64,000 nucleotides of DNA from Apostichopus japonicus. Its lineage: Eukaryota > Echinodermata > Holothuroidea > Aspidochirotida > Stichopodidae. Both the position numbers and the translations under genes were made by a program. The stretch is taken from NCBI RefSeq assembly GCF_037975245.1, contig NC_092563.1, positions 13,878,001-13,942,000 of the forward strand, written 5' to 3'. The notes under the pieces are model-generated. The model did not search any database and had not been told where the DNA came from. It saw nothing but the letters and a program-made list of their open reading frames with translations. Of this stretch, positions 42,001 through 54,112 are shown one piece after another (the stretch's first letter is position 1; every line of letters starts with the position of its first letter).

Positions 42001-44846
42001 TCAGTTTTTGGGAACCTGATAGTGAGATGTTTTTTTCAATTTATCTCTCTCTCTCCCACCCCACCCCACCCACCCCATTATATCAGAAAAAGTGAAACTG
42101 CAATCGTTTACCTCCTCCAGTTTTCTCTTATAGAAAGATCTTTTAGAATAGAAACTAAAAAGATGTTGGTTTGGTAATGTGTGCCTCCCTTTAATCATAA
42201 AAGTTGAAGTTCTGTCCATAGCTTTAGCGTCGATGAATTTCCTAAACTTGCACTTTTGCCAAATAAACACAAAACAGAAATACAAAAGAAGTGGGGGAGA
42301 TTAAAAGTAGTACCGATGATGTAAAAAGGAGTATATATTTGCTGTAAATCTGCACCTGACTTTCTGACAGGTTGTCTTGTCTTGGTTTTCGTCGCAGTGT
42401 TTACGTGCATTGATTTTCACACCTTAATAGCTGTGCTGCAATCCGCCCTGTGTATCTTTTGTAGCAATCAGGTAACTATTTTCTTCACCCCTGTTGCTCC
42501 ACCTGCTAAAACCCTTCTACCTGATTTCCATCCCAGAGCCAAAAGATGGCACAATATAGCAGCAAAATATGCAAACAGACGTAGTATATCTTTCCACTTC
42601 AGCACACAAACATAATCTTCTACTCACCTGCATGCAAAATTTCTTGCCACAATGCAATCAAAACTTGATTAGCCTGGATAGATAACTCAATCAGAGCCCC
42701 TTGGGGGCCTCATGTCGCATTTCCCGCATACACACAATTGTTTTGGCTCGATTGGGTAAAAATATGAATATATAATTGAGCACACCTGAAAATAAAAAGA
42801 GGCCTTTGATATATCACTTTCTGGAAAAGAAGAAGGAAAAAAAGATTATAAAGAAGATGAAAGAAAAAAAGAGAAAAAGAGAAGAAGAAGAAAGAGAAGA
42901 AAAGGAAAAAAAAAAATTGTAGAAAACTGAAAAGAAATTCATTTACTGCTTCAGAATTTGGAAATCCATAAGGACAGGAAATTAGTTCCTGTGCAGAGTT
43001 TAATTGCCCTGGTTTATCAGAGAGGCAAGCCAAGTTGCCTTAAGAGAAAAGAGGCTTCTGTATCAATTTTAATTTTTTCTTTTTAACGTAGAAAGGTTCG
43101 GCATATCTCTCTCTCTCTCTCTTCCTCTCTTCCTTTTTAAAAGCTCATGAAAGGAAATTTTCATCAAAAGCCTAATGTATACATAATGCGTCTGTGTGTG
43201 CATAAGCCCTGAATGTGGGACAACCAAAATGAAAATGAAATGTGGCCCCAAGGAAACAGAACACCCCTCTTCAAAATAGCTCTATGCAGATGTTTTTCGA
43301 TTTTGACCCGAAGCGTCAATCATTCAAGGTGTGTTACACCTGGAAATTTGAGAATTGATGCTAAAAACCTGATGAAGTTCATTTTTTTTTAAATTGTCCA
43401 ACTTTGCTACGGAGCCTCTGCGCCTGAGAGAGTTTAGGCTGTCAATCAACCGAGTTTTTTCGACTCCCCAGACGCCTCTTTGGGTTGTATTTGTTGTATC
43501 CGACTAGGTATAAGGTTTTTGGATAAAAAATGGAAATATTCAGATAGATGTCGCAATAATTCGTGAGATGCTCATCCGAGAAAGCTTACCTGAGCAAGGG
43601 CTTTCAAAAACACGTCAATCAAAGGCGAGATACTTGAATCATTTTCCGCTCTTACCCATCCGTTATTAACTTTTTCCTTTGGTTGATATATGCATACGTT
43701 TTTCAGTTTTAATAACTTTATGGAATGAGTGGACGGTGTTAGGTTCTCATGCTTTGTGAAATTTTGTGTATTTGGGCCGTCAGTGAGAGGCTTAAACGGT
43801 TTGACAGATCAGTAAAGAAAGATCGAGATGTTAAGTTGCCAGATTTCTGTTCTTGGAGTTTATGTGATGAAATAGATCAGCCCGAAATATGAATAACAGA
43901 ATATTTATATTTATATCAAAATGAGGCACCCAGTGTTGGTTCCAGGGGGTGTTTTATTATTTGTGTGATTTTTAAAGAAATATAAATTCTATACAAATCT
44001 ATTTTAATATGTGGGGCACTTGTAACCCCTGTTTCATATGAATTGCTGAATGTCATCAAATTTTCTCCAAAATCCTCAAGGTAATTCTTGTAAGTGAAAC
44101 AATACAGAGAATGTTATAACACTCTAGTTTAATTTCTATGCTTTCTTCATTAATTATCTTCGTAGAGGCTATTATATATTTATTTATTGTCAGTGAAGTC
44201 AAGAAAGAAATCCCCGAGAGAGAACATGAACTATAAAAGAAGGAAATATATAAATGGACTTTCAAAGAAAAATGTTTTCCATTTTTTTTTAATATACCAA
44301 ACAGGTAAATTGCGTTAATGTCATATGAAAATTATGTAAGTGATCATTAGTTAAAGCACCTATTTGTGATTACTAGTTATAATATCTGATTTCAGAAGCT
44401 GACAACAAGATACTGTCAATTCGTTATTTATTTTGACTATTCAAAATGAATTTCAAAATAAAGAGGAAACTATTAAAGCTTTCCAAATTTACTTGTTGCA
44501 TATAGATGTTTACTACTAAAGTGAAAAAGGAAAGGAAAAGTAGCTCATATGTCTGTATGGTAGGCTACAGTATTGTTATATCGGAATACAACCGCTCGTT
44601 ATACATGAACTCGTTAGTTATAACGTTCATTTGGTTAAGAAATCTGGATGGGCTATATATATATGTTTGATCATTCGACCGATCGCAGTCTTCTCATGCG
44701 AGTTAAACTGTTTATTCCTTCCAAAATTACTTACCAAAAAAGTGGCAACTATGAAAGGGTTCTTGTATATTTCTTGCCTCACATATTATTAATTATCCCA
44801 CCAATGGTTACATCACTTCATTTATTTTGATTAACATATATTTTAC
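37785..44846. other. Gene-poor stretch with microsatellites and isolated exon-like segments
   Basis: Two short segments have good splice signals on both sides but no assignable gene: 40601-40665 (TTGCCTGCAG to GAG|GTATGT, reading MVLRDTSHQSTSLYKVVRQTE-like) and 42398-42471 (TTCGTCGCAG to CAG|GTAACT, reading VFTCIDFHTLIAVLQSALC). Their phases do not join each other directly. An A/G-rich tract lies at 42820-42920. Sequence at 43270-43800 is richer in non-repetitive, less AT-biased DNA. Confidence 0.35.
38971..39034. repeat. TA dinucleotide microsatellite
   Basis: A run of (AT)n of about 40 bp from 38971 followed by interrupted TATATG units. Simple repeat, likely length-polymorphic. Confidence 0.9.
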
Positions 44847-46169
44847 CAGGGGCGTATCCAGGGGGGGCGCAACAGGCGCTCGCCCCCCTATTGGCCGTCA
44901 CCAAAAAAAAAAAAAGATTAGCCAAAAAAAAAAAAAAAATTGATGACGACTTTTATGTGAGATGTCGGTGATCGCTCAACCCCCCCCCCCCCCTCCCGTA
45001 TGCTTTATTTTTTGTTTGCCAAACACTGGCTAAGTTCGGCGGCATAATAGTTTTAGAAACATAGATGGTAATTGTGTTTGTATTATCACTATAAACACTA
45101 AGTGACATGCCAGCCATACTAAATTGTGCATTTTGTGTCCATATTTACTGGAAATGTTGCTTATTATTAAGGTCAAAAAATGGATCACATATGGCCATGG
45201 GCGGCGATCCTGGGGGGAAGGGGGGATATATCCCCCCATGAAAATGGGTGGAGGGGATGTAATACAAAATATCCCCCCACCAAATGCCAGGGATAAGAAT
45301 ATTTTCATGCCTACATTTATGCATCATCGTTAATGTACGGCTCTTTTTTAGCTTCATTTCTCGCCTACCATAAACGCAGTGCGATCTTTTCAAATAAAGC
45401 GTCTTTATAAAACAAGAATAGTTGACTGTAGGCTTCATTGGCCCTATAACAACAAAATGTATTATTGCGCCCACGGTATTGATATAGTACGTATACCCAC
45501 CCTCATAGTATTCATATAGGCCCTATAGTAGGCCTACACACGTACAGGTTCCCTCGAACAGCTGAGAATCTCATTTTACCAGGGTAATGCTTAATACACG
45601 TTTCACCTGGATGCCCTAGCAATCGGTACCTAGGAATGTAACTATGTGTAATTGTGTATTGCATGTGTATAGGCCTATAATAGCCTGCATGAGGCCATTT
45701 TCTTCATCGAATAATATAAAAGAGCTCTCGAACATTCTAACGTTGCGCCTGAAACAAGATTGACAGGGGCAATTTTCCCAAAATAACACCCGAAATTTAA
45801 AAAAAAAAGTATTTTGGATCCCGATTATGAGATATTTCGGACATGACATCCCTATTTTAAAGTTGGGTATATGCTGCTTGGAAACCTCGGGAAGTGCCGT
45901 TTCCGGCCATCTAGAGGGTTTGTTAATCCCAAAATTTTCTTGTACGCTTTGCGCCAACTCATGGTGGCGCTACGCTTAGGTAGTCAACAAGGTCATATCC
46001 CCCCCCACTCGGAAGTATTGATCGCCGCCCATGCATATGGCACCATTTTGCATTTCAGCCCTTCTTCGAAAGCAAAAATTGTCCACCCCTCCCCTTAGAC
46101 CCATCCCCCAAGACGGCGATCATTCATGCCTGACGCCCCCCCTATTGGAAAATCCTGGATACGCCCCTG
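44847..46169. mobile_element. TIR element carrying a nested hAT-type insertion
   Basis: Outer ends are inverted: left CAGGGGCGTATCCAGG, right (reverse complement) CAGGGGCGTATCCAGGATTT. The pentamer TTTAC abuts both sides (44842-44846 and 46170-46174), a likely 5-bp target duplication, or an eroded 8-bp one. A C14 run lies near 44980. Without the inner insertion it is about 475 bp. No transposase frame is seen. Confidence 0.75.
45196..46033. mobile_element. hAT-type non-autonomous element nested in 44847-46169
   Basis: 838 bp with ends CATGGGCGGCGATC and its inverse, flanked by a perfect 8-bp duplication CATATGGC at 45188-45195 and 46034-46041. The perfect duplication and its position inside the outer element show it inserted later. 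Open frames at 45145-45474 and 45616-45957 lie inside but resemble no transposase. Confidence 0.85.
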
Positions 46170-48339
46170 TTTACAGTGAATTAGTTTGAATATTTCAGGA
46201 TGCACATTTTTACAAACCACAACAGTGGAATGTAAGATTTAGGCACCTAGCTAGCTAACTGGCTCTTTATACTTAACCATATAATTAACAGTATTTTGAA
46301 GAGATTAATTTTTCATTTCATATCTAAATTGAAGAGTTTGGTTTTAACCATATATATGTTTTTAGGGAAGAAAACAGGACAGTAAAGAAACACTTCTCTA
46401 GATTCATTCATTTATTGAATGTTTATAAAAGCATTCTTGTATATTCAGGTTTCTAGTAACTCATTAGTATGAGACGGGATGGGATGGGATGGTGGGGGGG
46501 GGGGCGAGAGTATCGCCTAATTATGGCATTTAAAATGATATATGGACGAGTGGGAAACTGAGTGATAGATATAAACCCCTTTGCTGTTATAATGTCTTGT
46601 AATGAGAGTTTAATTGCAGTCAAATGGCCTTATTTATTTGTCTAGGATACATGCCGTAATATCAGCCGGGCTATGAATCACACCATTTCTCTCTCTCCGT
46701 CAACTATATCCATAATGAATGGCTGTCGTTCATGCAATCAATTAAAATTCCTCGCCATGAAAGTGCTATATGCCTGAACCAAGTTTTGTATTAAGTTAGT
46801 TTAAATTTAACAAGCCCATTACTCCCCTCTTGTGTGTACGATGTGCGTGTGTACGTACGTATGTATGTGTGTGTTTTTTTGTTCCCCCCTTTCTTTTTCT
46901 TTCTTCTGTTTTCGTTTCCCCCCCCCCCATCTATAGTCAAAATTAAATGGATGTAAAACAAAAATTTGTCAGAGATCAATAACGCAACTGGCGACATGTC
47001 TCTCCTGATGATAAATCACGCCCTTTTAAGAAAAAATATGTTTTTCGCATAGACTCGCCAATTTTCAAGCTTTGAACCTCACTAAAGTGGTTTTGCCCTT
47101 TGCTGAGCAAACAACTGGTGGAGTTCCAACGGATGTGTCGAGAATTTTATGCAATTTTTAATGAAATTGGGAGCAGAAGCTTAGATAATGTTGATCAATA
47201 TTGTAAGTGTATAATACATCAAACCTGTCTAAAGACCAAGAAAGAAAAAAAAAAAAGAAAAAAAAAACATCCTTAGTACAGAGAAAGGGTTGTTTGTGTC
47301 TAGGACATGATGATGATGATGATGATGATGATGACAACATAACTTAAGCATTTATGTCAAGTCTTTGACAAACCTTTAAAAGAAAATGTCACCCAAAGTT
47401 GGTGGACAGAACTAATTGAGTTAGTTTTCTTATGTCTTTGTGATTTGAGTGTGATGTTGATGTAATTTATGATAAATTTGTCCACGGACAGAAATCATTT
47501 GGACAATGGAACACTTTCTATACATCAAGATTTGATGGTATATATAAGCAAATATAGTACATCAACAATCATAGTAAACAAGTACACGCAGCCGAGCTTG
47601 GGGTGTATGCAAATAGGAGAGGGTAAAATTGGGGAGATGATTGCCTCCTCCCCCCCCCCCCATAAAAAAAATCATGGACAATTTTTGCAAACAGTATGCA
47701 CAGTCTGGGAACCATCAGACAAATTAATTCTCTGGGCCATTGTTGCCCTTCCATAAAATTCCATCGTCCAACCTTAACCAGTCAGGAGTTAGAATTGTAG
47801 TCTCCCAACATTGAAATCCTATGCATGCTGTTTAGTACATATGTGACAATTAGGCTGGATGGACTGGCAAATTGCACTGTACTCTCCTTGATAGGGCATA
47901 ACCGAATACACTTGTGTATTGTGTAAATTTATGAGTATTAACATCATGAAACATGAAACCAGTGTTTCGCACAAGCATTAATGACACATTTTTCATGACT
48001 CAAGCAGACCATGTCATGTTGTTGTTCATTGTCTCATCTACTCAAGGTGTGTGGTCCTCCTTATAATTTAAGTGGCCACCATGCATACACAGCTTTGAAA
48101 AGCAGTAATTAAAGGCTTCCCCTACATGACTTCTTTGAAGTTCTTAAGTAAATCAAAACTTCTTATAGTCATCCATGTGTCATTGTGCAACAAGATGTGG
48201 GGATCATGAACAGGCCTGTTAATAAAATGGGAGTGGGCCAGAGGTCTACAACCAATCCCGGGACCCAAATCAAGTTAGAGCAAGTTTCAAAGTGACATCA
48301 TATCTATTTGATATTTGTTAATGCTTTTCATCTTCATTT
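46170..48339. other. AT-rich stretch, no gene recognised
   Basis: Holds G/C runs near 46494 (G11) and 46919 (C10), an A-rich tract near 47245, and a trinucleotide repeat at 47307. A segment after TTTGTCTAG at about 46645-46790 stays open for roughly 48 codons (DTCRNISRAMNHTISLS at its start) but has no donor and no recognisable similarity. Confidence 0.35.
47307..47334 (+). repeat. (GAT)n trinucleotide microsatellite
   Basis: About nine ATG/GAT units in tandem. Simple repeat outside any supported exon. Confidence 0.9.
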
Positions 48340-48715
48340 AAAGGGTGTGAAGACTCGCGCAAAAAGAAACGTCTAATGCCGGTATTATCTGACTTAGTTT
48401 CGAATGAGGTGTAACAGAAGTGTTAGGCACCACCATCGATCCCAGAAAATACACACACACAGCTTGCTACCATCGGTAATTAGACACTAGTGTACAGTCA
48501 GTACATACAGCTGCGGTCAATACCCACAACACAAGTGTACAAACAGCACAGCGATGGACATCTCAGGTCCAGCTAAAGATAACAAGGTATTACGTTTCAT
48601 TACTGTACTGTCTGCATTTTGTAGCGACACAAACAAAACGTTACTTGCAAGCAACGGAAAGTTAACTTTTTGAGATGGCCGCATGCGGGTTGGGGCGAGT
48701 CTTCAATGCCTTTAA
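48340..48715 (+). repeat. TTAA-flanked MITE, family A, copy 4
   Basis: About 375 bp with left end TTAAAGGGTGTGAAGACTCG and right end CGAGTCTTCAATGCCTTTAA, both in TTAA context. In the same orientation as copies 1-3, with the ends best preserved here. Confidence 0.85.
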
Positions 48716-51222
48716 AATGCTTTCCATCATAGGAAACTTTAGTTTGCATAACTGCTATGATTGCTATTATTTATAAAGATGTTTAAATATCATTCTACTG
48801 ACATTTATGGTTTAATTGTCAACATGCACTTTACATTTCATTGGTAAACACATGCACAATCAAGAAAGAAAATACAAAATCCCTATCTATTGTTGGAGTT
48901 AATTCCTCGCACACAAAATAGTAGCATCCCAATCTCTGACTGAACTTTTCAACTGTGCAGTGTTTATGCTTTTTTTTTTAGCTTTCCTACTTTGCTTGTT
49001 GTTCATGCATGAAGCAATTCAGCAATTTCTCTAAAAACGTTTTGTGCTTTTTCCTTGAATTATGGCAAAAGATTTTTACCTAGTCACTATAGTTCAGCCA
49101 TTAACCTGCACAAGTGGTCAGGAATTTTAGAGTTTCCAAAAAGTATAGAAATTGGACAAACTCAAAGACCAAAAAAAACTGCTGTAAAAGCTGTAAATAA
49201 TAATAATAAGTAATATTTATTAAGTGCATAATCAGCAAAGCTGCTCAAAGCGCTTTACAAATGTAAAACCTAAAAACAAATAGTAACAAAAACCTAAATA
49301 AATGTATAGAACCAATAAGGCATAAAATGTAAAAGTCTAAAGCAACAATATAAAAAACACCCGTAATAACAATAATACAAAAAAAAAGAAAAAAGAAAAA
49401 AAAAGCCCAAAACGCATATAGTCCAAAACAAATTCAGAAGTATGTAAATAGTAAAATAGATTAAATCATGGTCAATATATAAATAAGTATGAGAAACTAT
49501 AGTACAGTAAGACAATTAAGCCTAAAACAGATAGTAATAAACACCCAATACTAAACAATAATAAATAGAACCCTAAACGTAGTAAAAAAAATTTTAAAAA
49601 ATAAATAAAAAAAAAATGTTAAGAATTAAGTAAATAGTTCCAAACGTAGTATCTATGCTAATACAAGTTAAAACACAGTCAATTACACAGTTAAAGCGAG
49701 TCTAAAAATAATAAATGTGTTTCATATTCTTGTCTGAACTCTAATAATAGTAATTACAATAAATTACATTTATATAGCGCTTAATACAGCGTTTCAAAGC
49801 GCTTAAACTCTCATAGTGCATGCTGGTTCATTTTAAGCATGCATACTGCTGACCAAGAAGTTTTGACACTGTAGAGATTTTAAAATGTACTGTAAATGTG
49901 TACATGTCATGTTCCTGTCTACTGTCCAGCCTTTCCGGTCATCTATACCGGCAGAAGTGCAATACTGCAAATGGAGTTAACAGTTTCTGACCAACGTCAC
50001 AAAATCCACAATCGTTCTAGATAATTATGCGTGGTCAGATTTTTTCAAAAAAACATCATGTATGGCACAGGATGCTACATGGTCGAACTCACATCTCTGA
50101 AACCAGGCGGTTGCAAAATGAAAACAATATCATTGATCTTTTATTGATGACATCATTTGAAAAGTCCATTCACCTTTAGTGACCTGTGCTTATGTGAGGA
50201 CAGCATATACAGTATCTACACGTCATCTTAATTCTAGGCCTGTGTCGTTTAATTATGAGTTGTGTAAAGTTGTCTTTTAACTTGATATAGGGAATCAGAA
50301 GGTCAGAAAATCTGGGTTTTAGAAGTTTTGTTTTAATCATTAATCCCATTACGGTGGTGTCACCCGGGTCAAGCATTTACCGTGCAACTTCTACTAACCC
50401 TCGATCCATCTCCTCCCCCCCCCCCCTTTTTGCCCTCCAACTCTCCCATTTGACTTTGTCTATATTACAAATCTTTAATAGTATTTAGGGAAAGACAGAC
50501 ATTTTTGGAAGTTGCATGTTATGAAACGATTAGCCAAGATTCATATTGTTGGAATGCGTCACCTTAGGAAAACTAGCACTTCTTTCTAAGAGGTCATTTT
50601 TTTTATTTTGAAAAAATCAGCTGCTTGAGTTTATATGGAAGCAATGTTTCTTGTAAATTGCTGCAGGCTACAATTTATGTACTTGCTCAGAGGTTTTGAT
50701 ATTCACTCTCATTCCGTTTCATAGCAAGTCGGTTTGGGTAAAAGTAAGATATAAAAAAAGTAAAATTCCGTCAGGATATTTTCATCAAGGTGCTCGTAAA
50801 GTTGACCTTTTTTGTGTTTTTCACAAGACCATGGCATAGAATTCCTTATGTATGTTTCAAAAATGTGTTTTACTTTTAAATATAAATGAGAAGAAAAAGT
50901 TTTGTTTTTCATGGCTCCCCAACATCATTTTCCATTGTCCACTAAAATGAGAGGGTTTCAGTTGCAACTGATTTTTGATAAAAGAATTAAACCTCTTTGC
51001 TCTTTAAAGCTCAGAATATCATATTAATTAATTAATAAGAAACAAGGACATTTCAGCAGCCTTGATAAGATCCAGTAGTTTCGATTATCGAGATCGGTTA
51101 ATAAGCTTTTTCCCTGAAATTGACATGTAAAATATAAAAGAAGGAAGTTTGAATTCTTTCCTCCGAATTCTGTGAAGTACTACTGATACTGATAGAGGTA
51201 CACCTAACCCTAATGGTGAACA
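48716..51222. other. Repeat-tail-like and AT-rich stretch
   Basis: At 49196-49270 the sequence reads AATAATAATAAG, then CTCAAAGCGCTTTACA; at 49765-49805 it reads TTATATAGCGCTTAATAC then TTTCAAAGCGCTTA. These AGCGCTT-containing blocks are typical of dispersed repeats in invertebrate genomes. A-rich sequence spans 49375-49620. C13 at about 50414. No exon supported. Confidence 0.45.
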
Positions 51223-51593
51223 TTAAAGGCATTGAAGACTCGCCCCAAACTGCGTGCCGCCATCTGAAATAGTTAACTTTCTGTTGCTTGCAAGTGACGT
51301 TTTATTCGTGTCGCTACAAAATGCAGACAGTAATGAAACGTGATGCCTTAATTGTTATCTTTAGCTGGACCTGAGATGTCCATCGCTGTATTGTTTGTAT
51401 ACTGTGCTGTGGGTATTGACCGCAGCTGTATGTACTGACTGTACACTAGTGTCTATAATTACAGACGGTAGCAAGCTGTGTGTGTATTTTCTGGGATCGA
51501 TGGTGGTGTTTAACACTTCTGTTACACCTCATTTGAAACTAGGTCAAGTTACCGGCATTAGACGTTTGTTTTTGCACGAGTCTTCACACCCTT
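51223..51593 (-). repeat. TTAA-flanked MITE, family A, copy 5 (inverted)
   Basis: About 370 bp, the inverse of the other four copies: it begins ATTAAAGGCATTGAAGACTC and ends GAGTCTTCACACCCTTGA. The TTAA has mutated on both sides. A 66-codon open frame at 51395-51595 is repeat sequence, not a gene. Confidence 0.85.
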
Positions 51594-52607
51594 GAACAGC
51601 GGCCTCAAATGCATGGTAGTCTCTTGCCATAATCTGAGGAGAAATTTAGGAAGATGAGGAAGAAGGAATTGGGGGTAGAAATTACTTCAAACACTCAAAA
51701 TGTATTGTTTATATAAACCAAACAGATGTTCATATTCTTGTTTATTTTTTTCTGCTATTTTTGTGTGTAAATTATAACTTCTTCAATGTTGCTTTTTTAC
51801 TTCAAAATAATATCTGTATATCCTGAGTGGCATCAAGAGTCAGGTCAGACCTCTGCGACAGTTATCTTTACCATGCAGGTCCTCCCCCCCCTCCCCTTCT
51901 GACATTCGAGTACATCATTCTTTAACCCATATTTTCCTGCGACCCCATTTTGACCAGGGGTCTCAGGGCTAGCCCTATATGTACAGATGATGATTCCCCT
52001 CTTGTATTTTTGCCTATATTTCACACATTTGTAGTAATTTGCATAATAACTAAAACGAAAGTCATTTACATAATAAAATCTAATAGTATTTATGGGTTTG
52101 ATCAACAAAAGTACCTACAACACCATCTGTTCAGTGCTCAATTCATTTGCTTGTCAAAATGGCCGCTTTCCTGTCATGAAGTTAGTGTACTGATGTACTA
52201 AAAAATGGAAATGTTAGGTCACTGTATGCATTAGATCCAAGATCTTGGTATGCATAATTATAATCTCACGATATATTTATTTACAGCCATATATTTATAC
52301 TATATATGGGCTGTCTTTCACCCACAGTATAAATTGTGCATTGTAATGTATCACGGCTTAAGTTACATATTGCAGGGTTCAACTGAAAAGAGGATATCTC
52401 TTTGTGCTTTAATATTTAAATTGTAATATTGCTGGCAAACAATGTCGAAAGGGGTTAGTTGTATTTTAAACGATCCGTAAACACAAGTTTTTTTCTTTTG
52501 GTTGCCAAATTGTTTATATCGAATCTTTCTCTCTCCTGCCAAATATGCTATGACTCATATTAATTTTTGTATATTATGATGCACAATACCTATTCAGTAG
52601 GCTACCT

Positions 52608-52769
52608 ACAATCCTCGACAAAAATGATGGGACAGTATGAGCAGCAACGAGCGATATTGGTTTAAGCGCACCCCCTATCCCCCCGTTCAATGTTGTAGCC
52701 AAAAGCACTCAGAAACTGCAACATTGATATGGGGAGTGGGGTGTCCCATCTATTTTTGTCGACGATTGT
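52608..52769 (+). mobile_element. Short MITE, family B, copy 1
   Basis: 162 bp with about 26-bp inverted ends, ACAATCCTCGACAAAAAT on the left and the reverse complement of ATTTTTGTCGACGATTGT on the right, then GATGGGACA on both arms. The core is over 90 percent identical by eye to 55586-55745. No coding capacity. Confidence 0.8.
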
Positions 52770-52935
52770 CTGAAAGCCTGTGTATAAGTATAGGACCATA
52801 AGGATTTACTACTGGGCATTAGACATTGTAGGAATAGTACACATGGTTTTAAATATATCATAGAAATGAAATGGACATTTACATTGTTATATAGTGTCGG
52901 AAAAGGCCCAACATAATATATTTTCGCCTATGTTC

Positions 52936-52997
52936 AGTGTATATTATATATATATATATACATACATACATACATACATATATATATATATATATTA

Positions 52998-53049
<52 letters not shown>
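52936..53049. repeat. TA and TACA microsatellite
   Basis: Mixed (TA)n and (CATA)n of about 110 bp. It abuts the left side of the Rep-like remnant and may have replaced or expanded into its upstream part. Confidence 0.9.
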
Positions 53050-53127
53050 CAGTGTAAGAATAATACACATTGTTCTCAATATAGCATATAAATGAAATAT
53101 GATTCCTTCATGGTTACTTGGTAATTT

Positions 53128-54112
53128 AGATCATGGAATTGTGGTGCATTTCTCCTCAACTCATGCTAATTATTACACGGCATGGCAGTATGTCGTCAAA
53201 GAGGACGCTGGCGTCCTGCAAAGCCCAGGTCACCCGGACCTGGAGGCCACCCCACCAGCCACAACCTCGGCCAGTACCTCTAGGGTCCTCCAGGCATCGG
53301 GGGAACAATCAGCATGTGCGCCACTAAAAAAGCGCAAACGGCTTAGCGCGTTCGATGTGTCCCAGATGGTAGTTAAGCGGAACATAAAGACCCGGACAGA
53401 ACTGCTGGCTTTGGCTGAAATGCAGAAACGAAAGGGGAAAACCGACTTGGCTGAATTTGTGGTGAATCGGGGACAAAAGTGTGTCGCGGAAGCGATCGAG
53501 GTACGCCAATCCATTTTCCAATAATTCATAAATACATTGTCCTAACATTTTGAATATACGGTATAAATCATTCACCATGCCATGGTCTGGTGGTGGGGGG
53601 TCGTGCGTGATAAAGTTGTGGGTTAGGATCGTGGTAGAGTAGCGATGGGAGGGGTGTGGTAGTGACAGGGAGTGGGAGGTGTGGGAGGGGAATGAGTTGA
53701 GGGAGGGGTGGGGAGAGGGAAAGGGGTGGGGATAGGAAGGGGAGGGGGAGGGGAGGGGGAGGGGGAGGGGGAAGCTGAGAAAGCTGAAGTCATTTTCCTA
53801 AATGACTTCAGATGGAGTCCGCAGATCATGCCGTGGCATGATCTCCTGCTTCTATTAGAAGGTCAAATGGTACATCTACCCGCTCCAAAAACACACTTCT
53901 ACGAAGATTTTGTCCTTAGTGGTTCAACACCAGTGTTCGCAACTGGCAAGAATCCACTGATATACATAAAGGGGGGCCAAATTGAAGAAAGAGAAACGGA
54001 GATGATGACGGTTCGATGGCGATATTTTACCTTCCGCTCACAAATCCAAGCCAACGAACAGGTTGATGTCCCCACATGTGGACCATGTTTTGCCAAGTTT
54101 ATTCTAACTTAA
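53128..54112 (+). pseudogene. Broken Rep-like gene remnant (HUH nuclease end plus SF3 helicase part)
   Basis: Two open segments in the same frame. The first (to 53524) has YVVKED near 53188, fitting the YxxK catalytic-tyrosine motif III of HUH Rep nucleases, then LQSPGHPDLE, a basic stretch PLKKRKRLS and a helical block. The second (about 53776-54112, ending in TAA) has VIFLNDF, fitting Walker B of superfamily 3 helicases, then LLLLLEG, HLPAPK, FATGKN (motif C region) and ERETEMM. This order fits Rep proteins of single-stranded DNA viruses and Rep-bearing elements, and I recall similar proteins annotated as uncharacterised in invertebrate genomes. Breaks: the N-terminal HUH motifs are absent, the frame closes at 53522-53524, and the Walker A region is missing, with a G-rich tract in its place. 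A donor-like GAG|GTACGC near 53500 allows an intron, but that would not restore Walker A. Whether viral or transposon in origin is open. Confidence 0.6.
53585..53772 (+). repeat. G-rich low-complexity tract
   Basis: Nearly pyrimidine-free GGGGAGG and GGGTGG units over about 190 bp, with many G-triplets (potential G-quadruplex). It lies exactly between the two halves of the Rep-like remnant, in the position where a helicase Walker A segment would be expected. Confidence 0.85.

Noticed and set aside
51395-51595. 66-codon frame on the plus strand
   Set aside because: It lies wholly inside family A MITE copy 5.
53708-53775. Apparent N-terminus MGRGKGVGIGRGGGGEG of the second Rep-like segment
   Set aside because: This is translation of the G-rich low-complexity tract; the real homologous part begins at about AEVIFLND.
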